A DNA stretch of 54,415 bases from Flavobacteriales bacterium (GCA_018402015.1 JAGYJL010000011.1:1-54415); one strand, 5' to 3'; positions 16,041 through 24,199 are shown, counted from the stretch's first letter. Numbers and translations: made by a program. The notes: generated by a model from the sequence alone, not told the origin.

Positions 16041-17471
16041 CTACGCTACAGAATTCTTGATGAAATCATAGAGCAAACGCACGCCTACGCCCGTTCCACC
16101 TTTAACGCGGTAATCCACATCCGATGTCATGAATGAAGGCCCTGCGATATCGAGATGGATCCACGGATAGTCGGTGAAATGATGCAGGAAGGTGGCCGAA
16201 GTGATGTTTCCACCAGCAGCTCCACCGATATTCTTGATATCAGCAATATCAGATCTAATAGCCGTGTGAAATTCTCGCCACATCGGGAATTCCATGATGC
16301 GTTCGTAAACCTTCTCTCCACTTTCCTTCAGTTTGGCTGTGTCCGTTTTATCCGCACACATCGAAATACCGTGATAATCGGTAATTCGTGCAGCAGCTCC
16401 GGTCAAAGTGGCCAGATCGATCACCAACTCAGGATCGTACTGCTTTGCGTAATGAAGCGCATCGGCCAAAATCAAACGTCCTTCAGCGTCTGTATTCAGA
16501 ACCTCCACTTTCGTTCCGCTCATCATGGTCAGCACGTCATCGGCCACGATTGCTTTTCCGTCAATTCGGTTATCTGTTGCTGGAATTAGTCCAACCACGT
16601 AAACGGGAAGTTTATTGGCAGCAATGGCTGCGAACGCCCCACAAACAGCAGCACCACCGCCCATATCCGACTTCATTTGTGCCATCTGAACAGTCTTGAT
16701 GTTGTAACCGCCTGTATCGTAAACAACTCCTTTTCCGACCAAAACAATCGGCTTCTTGTTCTTGGCGTTTTTCGGTTTCCATTCGAGAATGTTGAACGTT
16801 GGTGGCTCAACAGAACCTTTGTTCACACCTAATAGACCGCCCATTCTTAGCGCTTCAATCTTCTTCTTGTCGAGAACGGTAACTTTGAAACCTGTGTCCT
16901 TACCCAATTTGGTAATGCGTTTGCTCCACTCCGAAGCAGAAAGCGTTATAACTGGTTCATTCACAAAATCGCGTGCTGCAAAGGTTCCAACCGCCACATC
17001 ATGCAGTTCTTTCAGGTCATTCTCAGAAACGCCATTCGCTTTCACACCCAAACGCTTCAAAGCGTTGGGTTTGTTTCTATCGCCTGTTTTGTAGGTCAAA
17101 AACTGATAGTTGGCAAGGACAATTCCTTCGATTACGGCAAGCGTATCTTCTCTATCGGCAGTTGAGATCAACGAAGCACTTTCCGCTTTTTCGCCATTCA
17201 AAACCTTCTTCAATTTGGCTCCTAAAGCACGGGCCGATTGGAAACGATAACTCGTTTCGCTCTCCTTTTTGATCTTCGCAATTACGGTCAATCCTTTTGC
17301 CGCAGGCACCGAGAAAACCAACTCCTCATCACCTATTCTATCTGCTATTTTCTTTTTCAGATCCTTGACCTCTGCGATGCCATCAAGGTCCTTTTTCGAT
17401 GTGATCAAATAGACGCTGACAGCTCCTGTAGATCTTATTTTTTCGAGAATTATCGGTGAATTGCTACTCAT
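16041..17471 (-). CDS. pepA: Leucyl aminopeptidase, M17 family
   Basis: This cytosolic dizinc exopeptidase removes N-terminal residues from peptides. The C-terminal catalytic domain shows the M17 signature NTDAEGRLILADAL, the lysine-containing VLVGKGVVYDTGGYNIK, QMKSDMGGGAAVCGA and DLATLTGAA. The N-terminal 160 residues form the smaller macro-like domain. Length (476) is normal for the family. The start ATG at 17471 is well placed. The deformylase-like gene follows within 4 bp. An M17 peptidase with a deformylase relative and, 1.8 kb further on, Map would fit N-terminal protein maturation and turnover, but the link is only by position. Confidence 0.94.
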   Translation of the reverse strand: MSSNSPIILEKIRSTGAVSVYLITSKKDLDGIAEVKDLKKKIADRIGDEELVFSVPAAKGLTVIAKIKKESETSYRFQSARALGAKLKKVLNGEKAESASLISTADREDTLAVIEGIVLANYQFLTYKTGDRNKPNALKRLGVKANGVSENDLKELHDVAVGTFAARDFVNEPVITLSASEWSKRITKLGKDTGFKVTVLDKKKIEALRMGGLLGVNKGSVEPPTFNILEWKPKNAKNKKPIVLVGKGVVYDTGGYNIKTVQMAQMKSDMGGGAAVCGAFAAIAANKLPVYVVGLIPATDNRIDGKAIVADDVLTMMSGTKVEVLNTDAEGRLILADALHYAKQYDPELVIDLATLTGAAARITDYHGISMCADKTDTAKLKESGEKVYERIMEFPMWREFHTAIRSDIADIKNIGGAAGGNITSATFLHHFTDYPWIHLDIAGPSFMTSDVDYRVKGGTGVGVRLLYDFIKNSVA

Positions 17472-17532
17472 TCCGTGGTTTTAATTTGGGCGCGCAAGTT
17501 AACCAAATGTTACGGGCAGTTTGTCGCCAATA

Positions 17533-19818
17533 TCACCTTCCTACAAACCACCTCACTCCCGCATAAACCTCCCTTCCGTGTATGGGCGCAAAAGCGTAAC
17601 TGGTATCGAATTTCGGACTGAAACCGACTGCGTAATTCGGATCGTTGGTACCACTGAGTGGCGAGACGGGTTGGCGATAACCCATAATATTTTCAATTCC
17701 AACATAGACCTTAAGATTGATCTTGGCGATGTTCTTCGTTATCTGAAGATTGTCCAGATAGAACGGCTTCGAACGCGTTGGACGAGGCACTGAAAGCGGT
17801 TCTCCGTTAGCATCCAGATCATAGATCTCTGGCAATTGCATCGGTCCCGTGATATTGGCGGAGTACGCGAAATCGACCTTCCATTTTCTCAGCGTGTATA
17901 CAAATGAGAAAACACCCGACCAATCGGATGAAAAGAGAATGGGTGTCGTTTTCATCACACCCAATTCGTCTGGTTCTGTTTCCGTAGCGCGCTGAAAGGT
18001 AAAACCAACCTTACTCCGCAAAGGAAATTTGAACTCATGATTGACGCTCGCGCTCACGCCCCAAGTACTGGCAAAGCCGCCTGTGTTCTCGTAAATGATC
18101 TGTCCTTCTTGTGCATAATCGGGAATGATCTTGTTGGTGAAATGCGTGTAGAAACCATCGACATCAATGGAGCCCTGCGAATTGCCGAGTGTGAAAATGT
18201 GGTTGAAATTGACCGAACCATTGAAAGAGCGCTCGGGTTTCAATTCATCCTCAATCACTACCTCGCGCTGACCAGAAATGAATGCGTGATCTTCTGTAAA
18301 CAGATTTACAACCTTAAAACCCGTTCCGAAATTCCCGCGAATGGTTGTCCAGGTTCCGGGCTTGTATTTGAAGCTGAGACGAGGAGAAACAATCGGTCCG
18401 TGAGCCTGATAGTAATCCAACCGAACACCACCCAGAATGCTCAACTTCTCTCTTATGGCTTCCCAATCGTTTTGCACGAAAAAACCCGGGGTGATCTGTC
18501 CTTTCAAAAATCCTTCAATGCTATCGGTTGTGGCAACCGTATTGTCATCGTACCATTGATATCGGCCTGTTAAGCCAGCAAGCAGATCGTGGTTTCTGAG
18601 CTTCCGATTCCAAATAAAATTGGCAAAACCGATGTACTGCTGCGCGATGTAAAAATCGCTTCCGTAAACAGAATTCTGATCATGGTAACTGAAGGAATAA
18701 TCGATCCAGAACTTCTCGGCTATCGGCAGATCGTACGATCCGAAAACTTCGGCACGGTGGGTGTAAATGCTTTCTCCATAAATGCTGTCGTTGCCACGGA
18801 TGCTGCGATATGCGCGGTTCTCCATGAACTCACGAACGCCATTTCTTCGGTCCTCGTAATAATACTTCATCATTAGCGAAGCTCGCTTTCGTTCCTTGCG
18901 TTCCAATTGCCATTTACTGAAAACCGACACGCGGTCCATTGAGACGAAATCACCGAAAAGATCATTGTTGTCATCATTGAAAATATTGACATAAGCCACA
19001 CTCGCACCGTTAGAAACGTGGAGTTTCTTCCCAATCTGATTGCTGATGGCGATGTCTCCGAAAAACTCACCGTGTGTGGTTCCCATCATATTCACATCCA
19101 CCAAGGGCTGGTCTTTGGGGTGTTTGGTAATGATGTTGATGACGCCCGCTACAGCTTCGGAACCATACAAAGTTGAATTCGGGCCTTTAATTACTTCCAT
19201 CCGATCGATCATGGAAGCTGGAATGCTGTTCAAACCGTAAACTGACGCGAGATTTCCGTACAACGGAGTGCCATCAACCAAAATAGCGGTGTACGGACCG
19301 GGCAATCCGTTTATGCTGATGCTGTTGGTAAAACACACGCCACAGCCAACGACTTCTTCCACTCCGTTTACCAGATTTATCGCCTCCACCAAATTGGTAG
19401 GCGTTGTAGTCTGTTCCAAAAATTTGCTCGTAACCACATCAATCTTGATAGCTGATGCCGAAACGAACGTCTCTTTCATGGTTCCAGTCACCACCACTTC
19501 ATCCAACCCAAGAACCGAAGGGGCCATTTCCAATTTCCCAAGGCTAAGTTCTTCAGAATTGAGATTGATTTTCTGAGCGAAAGCGACAAATCCAACCGAG
19601 GAAATCTGAAACTGGTAACTGCCATATGGTACGTTTCTGAGTTCGAAATCTCCATTTTCATTGGCTGAGGTTCCGAAGTTGGTTCCGCGCAGAACCACGT
19701 TGGCAAACGGAATGGAAGCAGTTCCATCGGACACGATTCCGCTAATGCTTCCAGTTTGTCCGAAAGCAAACTGGCAAGCGAAAATGGATAGGAAAAGGAT
19801 GGCAATCCTCAAAAACAT
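17533..19818 (-). CDS. TonB-dependent outer membrane receptor, probably for a metal or metallophore
   Basis: The 761-residue receptor starts with the signal peptide MFLRIAILFLSIFACQFAFG. A carboxypeptidase-regulatory-like domain follows (about residues 22-105, from GSISGIVSDG to the FELRNVPYGSYQF region), then the plug from about 110-230 with VEAINLVNGVEEVVGCGVCFTN and LYGSEAVAGVINIITKHPKD, and a beta-barrel to the end. The start codon lies 4 bp after a TAGTTTTG box, and a palindrome overlaps the -33 region. It is divergent from a DtxR/MntR-type regulator and a ZIP transporter, so the cargo is probably iron, manganese or zinc, free or chelated. The plug's GCGVCFTNS pair of cysteines is unusual and may bind metal. 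Confidence 0.88.
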   Translation of the reverse strand: MFLRIAILFLSIFACQFAFGQTGSISGIVSDGTASIPFANVVLRGTNFGTSANENGDFELRNVPYGSYQFQISSVGFVAFAQKINLNSEELSLGKLEMAPSVLGLDEVVVTGTMKETFVSASAIKIDVVTSKFLEQTTTPTNLVEAINLVNGVEEVVGCGVCFTNSISINGLPGPYTAILVDGTPLYGNLASVYGLNSIPASMIDRMEVIKGPNSTLYGSEAVAGVINIITKHPKDQPLVDVNMMGTTHGEFFGDIAISNQIGKKLHVSNGASVAYVNIFNDDNNDLFGDFVSMDRVSVFSKWQLERKERKRASLMMKYYYEDRRNGVREFMENRAYRSIRGNDSIYGESIYTHRAEVFGSYDLPIAEKFWIDYSFSYHDQNSVYGSDFYIAQQYIGFANFIWNRKLRNHDLLAGLTGRYQWYDDNTVATTDSIEGFLKGQITPGFFVQNDWEAIREKLSILGGVRLDYYQAHGPIVSPRLSFKYKPGTWTTIRGNFGTGFKVVNLFTEDHAFISGQREVVIEDELKPERSFNGSVNFNHIFTLGNSQGSIDVDGFYTHFTNKIIPDYAQEGQIIYENTGGFASTWGVSASVNHEFKFPLRSKVGFTFQRATETEPDELGVMKTTPILFSSDWSGVFSFVYTLRKWKVDFAYSANITGPMQLPEIYDLDANGEPLSVPRPTRSKPFYLDNLQITKNIAKINLKVYVGIENIMGYRQPVSPLSGTNDPNYAVGFSPKFDTSYAFAPIHGREVYAGVRWFVGR

Positions 19819-19822
19819 TCGT

Positions 19823-19830
19823 CAAAACTA
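19823..19830 (-). promoter_or_regulatory. -7 element of the TonB receptor gene
   Basis: TAGTTTTG on the minus strand ends 4 bp before the ATG at 19818. The predicted transcript would start at or next to the start codon. The expected -33 position falls within the palindrome at 19839-19854, so a bound repressor would block it. Confidence 0.65.
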
Positions 19831-19838
19831 AATACATT

Positions 19839-19854
19839 TTTAGACTTGTCTAAA
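19839..19854. promoter_or_regulatory. Operator for the DtxR/MntR-type regulator
   Basis: TTTAGAC-TT-GTCTAAA is a perfect 7 bp inverted repeat in the 76 bp between the divergent receptor and regulator genes. Its size and TTTAG...CTAAA ends resemble DtxR/MntR boxes. It overlaps the -33 region of the receptor promoter and lies just upstream of the regulator's own promoter, so it could control both directions. Confidence 0.78.
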
Positions 19855-19881
19855 TTTCATTTTCGATAGATATAATTTAAG

Positions 19882-19889
19882 TAGCTTTG
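19882..19889 (+). promoter_or_regulatory. -7 element of the DtxR/MntR-type gene
   Basis: TAGCTTTG matches TAnnTTTG and ends 5 bp before the ATG at 19895, predicting a leaderless or nearly leaderless mRNA. A TTTC at 19861-19864 may stand in for the -33 TTTG. Confidence 0.65.
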
Positions 19890-19894
19890 TAACC

Positions 19895-20557
19895 ATGTCG
19901 CAATCGTTTACCGAGGAGAATTACCTCAAGCACATTTACAAGCTTTCAAAGCGATCGGAAAAAGGTGTGAGCACCAATGCGCTTGCAGAACGCTTAGAGA
20001 CGAAAGCCTCTTCTGTAACAGACATGATCAAGAAGTTAGCAGCCAAAAAACTGGTCGACTACAAGAAATATCAAGGGGTTACCCTAACCAAGAAGGGACA
20101 GAAAATTGCCGTAGACATTATCCGAAAACATCGACTTTGGGAAGTTTTTCTGTTAGAACATTTGGGTTTTGGTGGCGAAGAAGTGCATGACGTGGCAGAG
20201 GAATTGGAGCACATCAATTCGGAAACACTGATTGATCGCTTGGACAAATTTCTCGGCCATCCGAAATACGATCCGCATGGTGGGCCGATACCAAATAGCG
20301 AAGGTGTTTTTCCTGAACCTAAACGCGTGAAACTGGACGAATTGGAAGTTGGCCGCAAGACCAAGGTGATGGGAATTACCGAACATTCAGATGCCTTTCT
20401 CACTCACCTCAAAAAACTTGGTTTGGAACTCGGAGCTGAATTCGATCTGAAGGAACGTTTCGACTTCGACCGCTCCGTTGAAATTGAACTGAACGACAAG
20501 ACCATTCAATTAAGTCACGATGTGGCCAAAAACATATTCGTTTCATACAATTCATAA
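19895..20557 (+). CDS. DtxR/MntR-family metal-dependent transcriptional regulator
   Basis: This 220-residue protein has the full three-part DtxR plan. The winged helix is at about residues 1-65 (FTEENYLKHIYKLS, LETKASSVTDMIKKLAAKKLVDYKKYQGVTLT). The metal-binding and dimerisation domain is at 66-145 (HRLWEVFLLEHLGFGGEEVHD, then GHPKYDPHGGPIP with the His and Asp/Glu ligands). The C-terminal FeoA/SH3-like domain is at about 148-220. With metal bound it should repress at the palindrome at 19839-19854. The neighbours (TonB receptor divergent, ZIP transporter 27 bp downstream) show that it controls metal uptake. Whether it senses Mn or Fe cannot be decided by eye. Confidence 0.92.
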   Translation: MSQSFTEENYLKHIYKLSKRSEKGVSTNALAERLETKASSVTDMIKKLAAKKLVDYKKYQGVTLTKKGQKIAVDIIRKHRLWEVFLLEHLGFGGEEVHDVAEELEHINSETLIDRLDKFLGHPKYDPHGGPIPNSEGVFPEPKRVKLDELEVGRKTKVMGITEHSDAFLTHLKKLGLELGAEFDLKERFDFDRSVEIELNDKTIQLSHDVAKNIFVSYNS

Positions 20558-20582
20558 TTATTCATTAAGAATTATCAATTCC
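20549..20582. repeat. AT-rich palindromic repeat, second copy
   Basis: The stretch between the regulator and ZIP genes contains AATTCATAATTAT and AATTATCAATT, also present in the repeat at 13410-13441. It covers the stop codon of the regulator gene, as the other copy covers that of map. Confidence 0.5.
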
Positions 20583-20584
20583 AA

Positions 20585-21424
20585 ATGATGGAACTATTCG
20601 AAACACTCAAAATCTGGTTTTTAGCACAAAACCCTGTACTTCAGGCACTTTTGGCCACCACTTTTACATGGTTGGTAACAGCCGCAGGTGCCTCATTTGT
20701 ATTCCTGTTCAAAAATATGAACCGCCAACTGTTCGATGGCATGCTGGGCTTTACAGGCGGAGTTATGATTGCGGCAAGCTATTGGTCGCTCCTTGCACCT
20801 GCCATCGAAATTACACCTGAAAGCAATCCGGGAGTTCCGATTTGGTTTCCTGCTGCAGTGGGCTTCTTGGGCGGAGCATTGTTTCTTTTTGCCTTGGATA
20901 AGGTGATGCCGCATTTGCACATCAATTTTCCGGAGACCGAGAAAGAAGGAGTGGAAACAAACTTGAGCAGAACCATGCTGCTGGTTTTGGCCATAACGCT
21001 TCATAATATACCTGAAGGGCTTGCGGTTGGTGTAGCTTTCGGAGCCGTTGCACACGGAATTGAAGGTGCGAGTATTGGAGCGGCCATTGCCTTGGCAATC
21101 GGCATTGGACTCCAGAATTTTCCTGAAGGCATTGCGGTAAGCATGCCACTCAGAAGACAAGGTTTGAGTCGGTTCAAGAGTTTCTGGTACGGTCAGCTTT
21201 CGGCCATAGTTGAACCTGTTGCTGGTGTTATTGGTGCTGCAGCGGTTATTTACGCCTTCCCTATTCTACCGTACGCCTTGGCCTTTGCCGCTGGGGCAAT
21301 GATCTATGTGGTTATCGAAGAAGTGATACCGGAAACGCAACTCGATAAATATGCCGACACCTCCACGCTCGGATTCATTGCGGGATTTATTGTAATGATG
21401 GTGTTGGATGTGGCATTGGGTTAA
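20585..21424 (+). CDS. ZIP-family metal transporter
   Basis: This 279-residue inner-membrane protein has eight predicted helices and imports divalent metal (Zn, Fe or Mn). The two ZIP metal-site motifs are plain: LHNIPEGLAVGVAFG in TM4 and GLQNFPEGIAVSMPLR in TM5, with His and Glu residues lining the pathway. The TM3-TM4 loop is short and carries MPHLHINFPETEKEGVE, the usual histidine-containing loop. Two ATGs are possible (20585 and 20588). It is co-transcribed with the DtxR/MntR-type regulator and opposite the TonB receptor, giving outer-membrane and inner-membrane steps of one uptake route. Confidence 0.93.
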   Translation: MMELFETLKIWFLAQNPVLQALLATTFTWLVTAAGASFVFLFKNMNRQLFDGMLGFTGGVMIAASYWSLLAPAIEITPESNPGVPIWFPAAVGFLGGALFLFALDKVMPHLHINFPETEKEGVETNLSRTMLLVLAITLHNIPEGLAVGVAFGAVAHGIEGASIGAAIALAIGIGLQNFPEGIAVSMPLRRQGLSRFKSFWYGQLSAIVEPVAGVIGAAAVIYAFPILPYALAFAAGAMIYVVIEEVIPETQLDKYADTSTLGFIAGFIVMMVLDVALG

Positions 21425-21512
21425 CGATCGGTTAACCGTGTCGTTCATATTCTTCACGTGCCGTTCAAACTGAGGTAATCTCTGAGCTTTTCCTTTGGAA
21501 AAAATACAGATA

Positions 21513-21728
21513 ATGGGCTCAGATTACGATATCGTCAACATTATTCAGTTGAACAACGGAGAAAGAAAATACGGGCTACTGCTGAAGAGAGATTCTGTAG
21601 CTGAGAATCCGCACTGGGAATTCGTTCCTTTTGATCGACTTAAGTCCTACTTCTCTTCAAAAAACCGCGAACTCATAGAGCAAGTGCCCATTTCCATGAT
21701 CAAATACGTAGATCGCGTTCACGTCTGA
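21513..21728 (+). CDS. Small conserved-looking hypothetical protein
   Basis: A 71-residue protein from ATG 21513 (MGSDYDIVNIIQLNNGERKYGLLLKR...). It is hydrophilic and mixed-charge, with no signal peptide, cysteines or membrane segment. The sequence pattern (alternating hydrophobics, then HWEFVPFDRLKSYF and SMIKYVDRVHV) suggests a small beta-rich fold. I do not recognise the family. An extended frame starting at TTG 21495 is possible but the ATG is preferred. It is convergent with the lipoprotein gene that starts its stop codon at the next base. Confidence 0.6.
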   Translation: MGSDYDIVNIIQLNNGERKYGLLLKRDSVAENPHWEFVPFDRLKSYFSSKNRELIEQVPISMIKYVDRVHV

Positions 21729-22136
21729 TCATTCAATTTGCTCGTACTTCTCGCGGCACGGTTCAATGCACGGATAATTGATGATCAGAAAGACCCCTTC
21801 CGATTGGTAAGAGACAGGAAACGGAGGCGTGAAGTTGCAATTGTCAACTGTAATTGTGCTATCCGATATGCTGTAAGTTCCTGAAGAGGCACTGCTCACA
21901 TCTGTTCCCATTGTACACAAAGAACCGTTTGAGGTAATTGTTCCGTCATCGAAGAACGACACCGTCTTTTCACTGGAAACAGTTTGAAAGGTACCACTGC
22001 CGTCACCTGGGTCAGATAAAAGCTCAACCAAATGCCATTTGGATACCAGGCCACTCTCATTGTCATCGTTCTCATTGCATGATATCAGGCCGACAACAAG
22101 CACAGAAAAAAGTGCAGTAAGAAGAATCTTATTCAT
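21729..22136 (-). CDS. Small lipoprotein, lipocalin-like
   Basis: The 135-residue protein begins MNKILLTALFSVLVVGLISC, with lipobox LISC and Asn at +2, so it is a lipoprotein. After a short acidic linker it reads LVSKWHLVELLSDPGDGSGTF, VSFFDDGTITSNG and GTYSISDSTITV. This is the WxL...F..dGt....G.Y.i...t spacing of the lipocalin-like family common in Bacteroidota. Two C-terminal cysteines in YPCIEPCREKYEQIE could form a disulfide. Ligand and role are unknown. Confidence 0.75.
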   Translation of the reverse strand: MNKILLTALFSVLVVGLISCNENDDNESGLVSKWHLVELLSDPGDGSGTFQTVSSEKTVSFFDDGTITSNGSLCTMGTDVSSASSGTYSISDSTITVDNCNFTPPFPVSYQSEGVFLIINYPCIEPCREKYEQIE

Positions 22137-22285
22137 TGTGTTTCAGTTACGGGGTTAACAGAATCAAAATCGAATTATTGCCGGCAAACAAATTTAGTGA
22201 ATGAGATATCTTAGCAGGATGAAGAAAATCGAGGGATAACGAGATATGATAGGAAATCCTCGTTGCTGAATAATCCGCCAAATTG

Positions 22286-22741
22286 ATGGCAAAAAAGCCA
22301 CTAGCATACAGCAGAGACAACCGTTCGCCACAACCGCTCAATGAAACGGTGAGCAAGTACATGCGCTCCAACAAAGGAAAGAACACCAAGCCCGAATTGG
22401 TGTTTAGGAAAGCACTTTGGGAAGCGGGCATACGTGGATACAGATTGCATTGGAAAAACGCTCCAGGAAAACCGGACATCGCTTTTCCAGGAAAGAAGAT
22501 CGCCATTTTTCTGAATGGGTGCTTCTGGCACCGTTGTCCAAAATGTCAACTCAGGCTGCCGAAACATAATTCAGCCTTCTGGGAAGCCAAGTTTACCAGA
22601 AACGTAGAACGAGATAAAGAGAAAATTACCGCTTTGATGAACGAAAACTGGACAGTACTTGTTCTTTGGGAATGCGAATTGAAACGCGACCTTTCCGTTC
22701 TAGTTCAGCGTGTAAGCGAATTGTTGAAAAATCAAACATGA
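22286..22741 (+). CDS. vsr: Very short patch repair endonuclease (Vsr)
   Basis: Vsr nicks DNA next to T:G mismatches that arise from deamination of 5-methylcytosine. The 151-residue product matches the family strongly: VSKYMRSNKGKNTKPEL, LHWKNAPGKPDIAFPGKKIAIFLNGCFWHRCPKC and FWEAKFTRNVERDKEKITALMNENWTVLVLWECEL. The catalytic Asp is the one in GKPDIAF and the metal and zinc ligands include the Cys and His of GCFWHRCPKC. ATG 22286 is used. Vsr normally accompanies a cytosine-5 methyltransferase, but none is found in this window. Instead it overlaps by 4 bp (ATGA) a gene for a small repeat protein. Confidence 0.92.
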   Translation: MAKKPLAYSRDNRSPQPLNETVSKYMRSNKGKNTKPELVFRKALWEAGIRGYRLHWKNAPGKPDIAFPGKKIAIFLNGCFWHRCPKCQLRLPKHNSAFWEAKFTRNVERDKEKITALMNENWTVLVLWECELKRDLSVLVQRVSELLKNQT

Positions 22742-23148
22742 AGTATCCGGCAAAGATCTTAGTGGCCTGGGCAGAAGCTATTGGTGGCAACAAGAAACTT
22801 CGCGATTGGCTGCTTGGCAGCGAATACAAAGAGCTTGGGCTGTTCGTTTTTGCGCTTTACCACAACGAAGAGGCGCGAACATGGCTCATGAAAAATGGAT
22901 TTTCTCACCTAATGGCAACCATTACAGGTGCCGAAGGCGATAAAAAGGCTATTGCTTGGCTCGAAACCAACGGATACAGGCCGCTTGCAAAAGTTGCGTT
23001 GGTTGGCGATGGGGATGAGGATGCTTTTACTTGGTTAAAGGTCAACGCTCACGCTGAATTGGCATTGGTAGCTAAACGTATTGAAGCTGTGAAGAACCAG
23101 ATAGAACGCGATAATGAAGACCATCATTCAATCAACAAATACGGATGA
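22738..23148 (+). CDS. Hypothetical helical-repeat protein coupled to vsr
   Basis: A 136-residue protein starting at ATG 22738, overlapping the vsr stop as ATGA. It consists of about four repeats of roughly 25-30 residues with an A-x-x-WL...NG pattern: KKLRDWLLGSEYKEL, EEARTWLMKNGFSHL, KKAIAWLETNGYRPL and EDAFTWLKVNAHAEL. This predicts a small helical solenoid, a protein-binding type of fold. I do not recognise the family. Translational coupling to vsr hints at a shared function, but vsr genes do not usually have such a partner. Confidence 0.7.
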   Translation: MKYPAKILVAWAEAIGGNKKLRDWLLGSEYKELGLFVFALYHNEEARTWLMKNGFSHLMATITGAEGDKKAIAWLETNGYRPLAKVALVGDGDEDAFTWLKVNAHAELALVAKRIEAVKNQIERDNEDHHSINKYG

Positions 23149-23167
23149 TAGGCCTTCAATCCACCAA

Positions 23168-23183
23168 TGTGACCAAAGTCACA
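23168..23183 (+). promoter_or_regulatory. CRP/FNR-type operator upstream of the YeeE/YedE genes
   Basis: TGTGACCAAAGTCACA is an exact TGTGA-N6-TCACA palindrome, 42 bp before the ATG at 23226. A poor -7 box (TGACCTTG, 23203-23210) begins 27.5 bp after its centre. It resembles sites before the rhodanese-thioredoxin, thioredoxin, YceI and DUF2490 genes. Confidence 0.7.
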
Positions 23184-23225
23184 CTTGAACACATGATCTT
23201 GCTGACCTTGCTTCGATTCGTTTAA

Positions 23226-23789
23226 ATGGAGATACTACTTAACCCTTGGCCTTGGTACGTAACCGGACCATTGATCGGAATGATGGTTCCGTTAATGGTT
23301 TGGCTTGGCTCTCACTTTGGAGTTTCGGGCAATTTAGAAAGCCTTTGCAGTATTGCAGGAGCTCATCGTATTTCCGATTACTTCGATAATAACTACGCTA
23401 AACGACTGCCTGGTCTGTTATTTGTGCTAGGTGCTGTCATTGGTGGTTATATTGCTACCAACCAGCTCGGAACAGCCGACTATACCATGGCTCTTGCCGA
23501 AAGTGCCAAAGCAAGCATTCGGCAACTGGGAATAAACGATCTGTCTGGGCTTCAACCCACCGAATTTTTCAATTGGAAGTTCATACAGACCTGGCAAGGA
23601 GCCGTGCTTCTGTGCTTAGGTGGTTTTCTTGTTGGTTTCGGAACCCGATACGCAGGAGGTTGTACTTCAGGCCATTCCATAACCGGACTAAGCACCTTGC
23701 AACCTACCTCGCTGGTAGCAACCATCGGTTTCTTTATTGGCGGATTGATTACCACGCACTACATTCTACCAATGCTGTTTATGCCATGA
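23226..23789 (+). CDS. YeeE/YedE-family sulfur transporter, first half
   Basis: This inner-membrane protein of 187 residues has about five helices. The family's cysteine motif appears in VGFGTRYAGGCTSGHSITGL, near residue 145. YeeE/YedE proteins import thiosulfate or other sulfane-sulfur compounds, passing sulfur along conserved cysteines. Many Bacteroidota split the protein into two adjacent genes, and here the second gene overlaps by 4 bp (ATGA). This is therefore a normal two-gene form and not a frameshift. A CRP-like operator at 23168-23183 lies in its upstream region. Confidence 0.88.
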   Translation: MEILLNPWPWYVTGPLIGMMVPLMVWLGSHFGVSGNLESLCSIAGAHRISDYFDNNYAKRLPGLLFVLGAVIGGYIATNQLGTADYTMALAESAKASIRQLGINDLSGLQPTEFFNWKFIQTWQGAVLLCLGGFLVGFGTRYAGGCTSGHSITGLSTLQPTSLVATIGFFIGGLITTHYILPMLFMP

Positions 23790-24199
23790 GAAGTATCTTC
23801 TATGTATTTGCTGGCATTGCTTTCGGAATCGTGATGGTTAAATCGGAAGCTGTTTCCTGGTTCAGAATTCAGGAAATGTTCCGTTTCCAATCGTTTCACA
23901 TGTATGGGATCATTGGCTCTGCAGTTGTGGTTGGAGCACTGATCGTGGCACTAGTTAAAAAGTATCACATAAGGAACTTGGAAGGCACTATCATTGAATT
24001 TCAGGATAAACCTAACTTTTACCGTAGCCGTTTGGTTGGCGGAATCATCTTTGGCCTTGGTTGGGCCATGACCGGTGCCTGTCCTGGTCCGCTATTCGTT
24101 AACGTGGGAGCCGGCTACCCGGTTATGCTGGTTATTATAGGTTTTGCTGTGCTGGGTGCTTTCGTACACGGATTGATTGCCCACAAACTGCCGAAGTAA
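23786..24199 (+). CDS. YeeE/YedE-family sulfur transporter, second half
   Basis: This 137-residue inner-membrane protein has about four helices (MRSIFYVFAGIAFGIVMVKS; FHMYGIIGSAVVVGALIVAL; LVGGIIFGLGWAMTGACPG; YPVMLVIIGFAVLGAFVHGL). The cysteine motif GWAMTGACPGP at about residues 95-105 is that of the second repeat of YeeE. It works with the preceding gene's product as one transporter. Start: ATG 23786 overlapping the upstream stop codon. The downstream end is convergent with the LRR gene. Confidence 0.88.
   Translation: MRSIFYVFAGIAFGIVMVKSEAVSWFRIQEMFRFQSFHMYGIIGSAVVVGALIVALVKKYHIRNLEGTIIEFQDKPNFYRSRLVGGIIFGLGWAMTGACPGPLFVNVGAGYPVMLVIIGFAVLGAFVHGLIAHKLPK

Noticed and set aside
20693-21160. 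155-codon minus-strand ORF inside the ZIP gene
   Set aside because: It lies entirely opposite a clear ZIP transporter frame, has a patternless composition (many Arg, Asn, His, Cys) and no start context; it is a shadow.
21419-21437. GGTTAAC-GATCG-GTTAACC hairpin after the ZIP gene
   Set aside because: A 7 bp stem is present but has no T tract and low G+C; too weak to call a terminator.
23226-24199. YeeE/YedE split as a frameshift
   Set aside because: The two halves overlap by ATGA, each has its own start and complete helices and motif, and the two-gene form is common in Bacteroidota.
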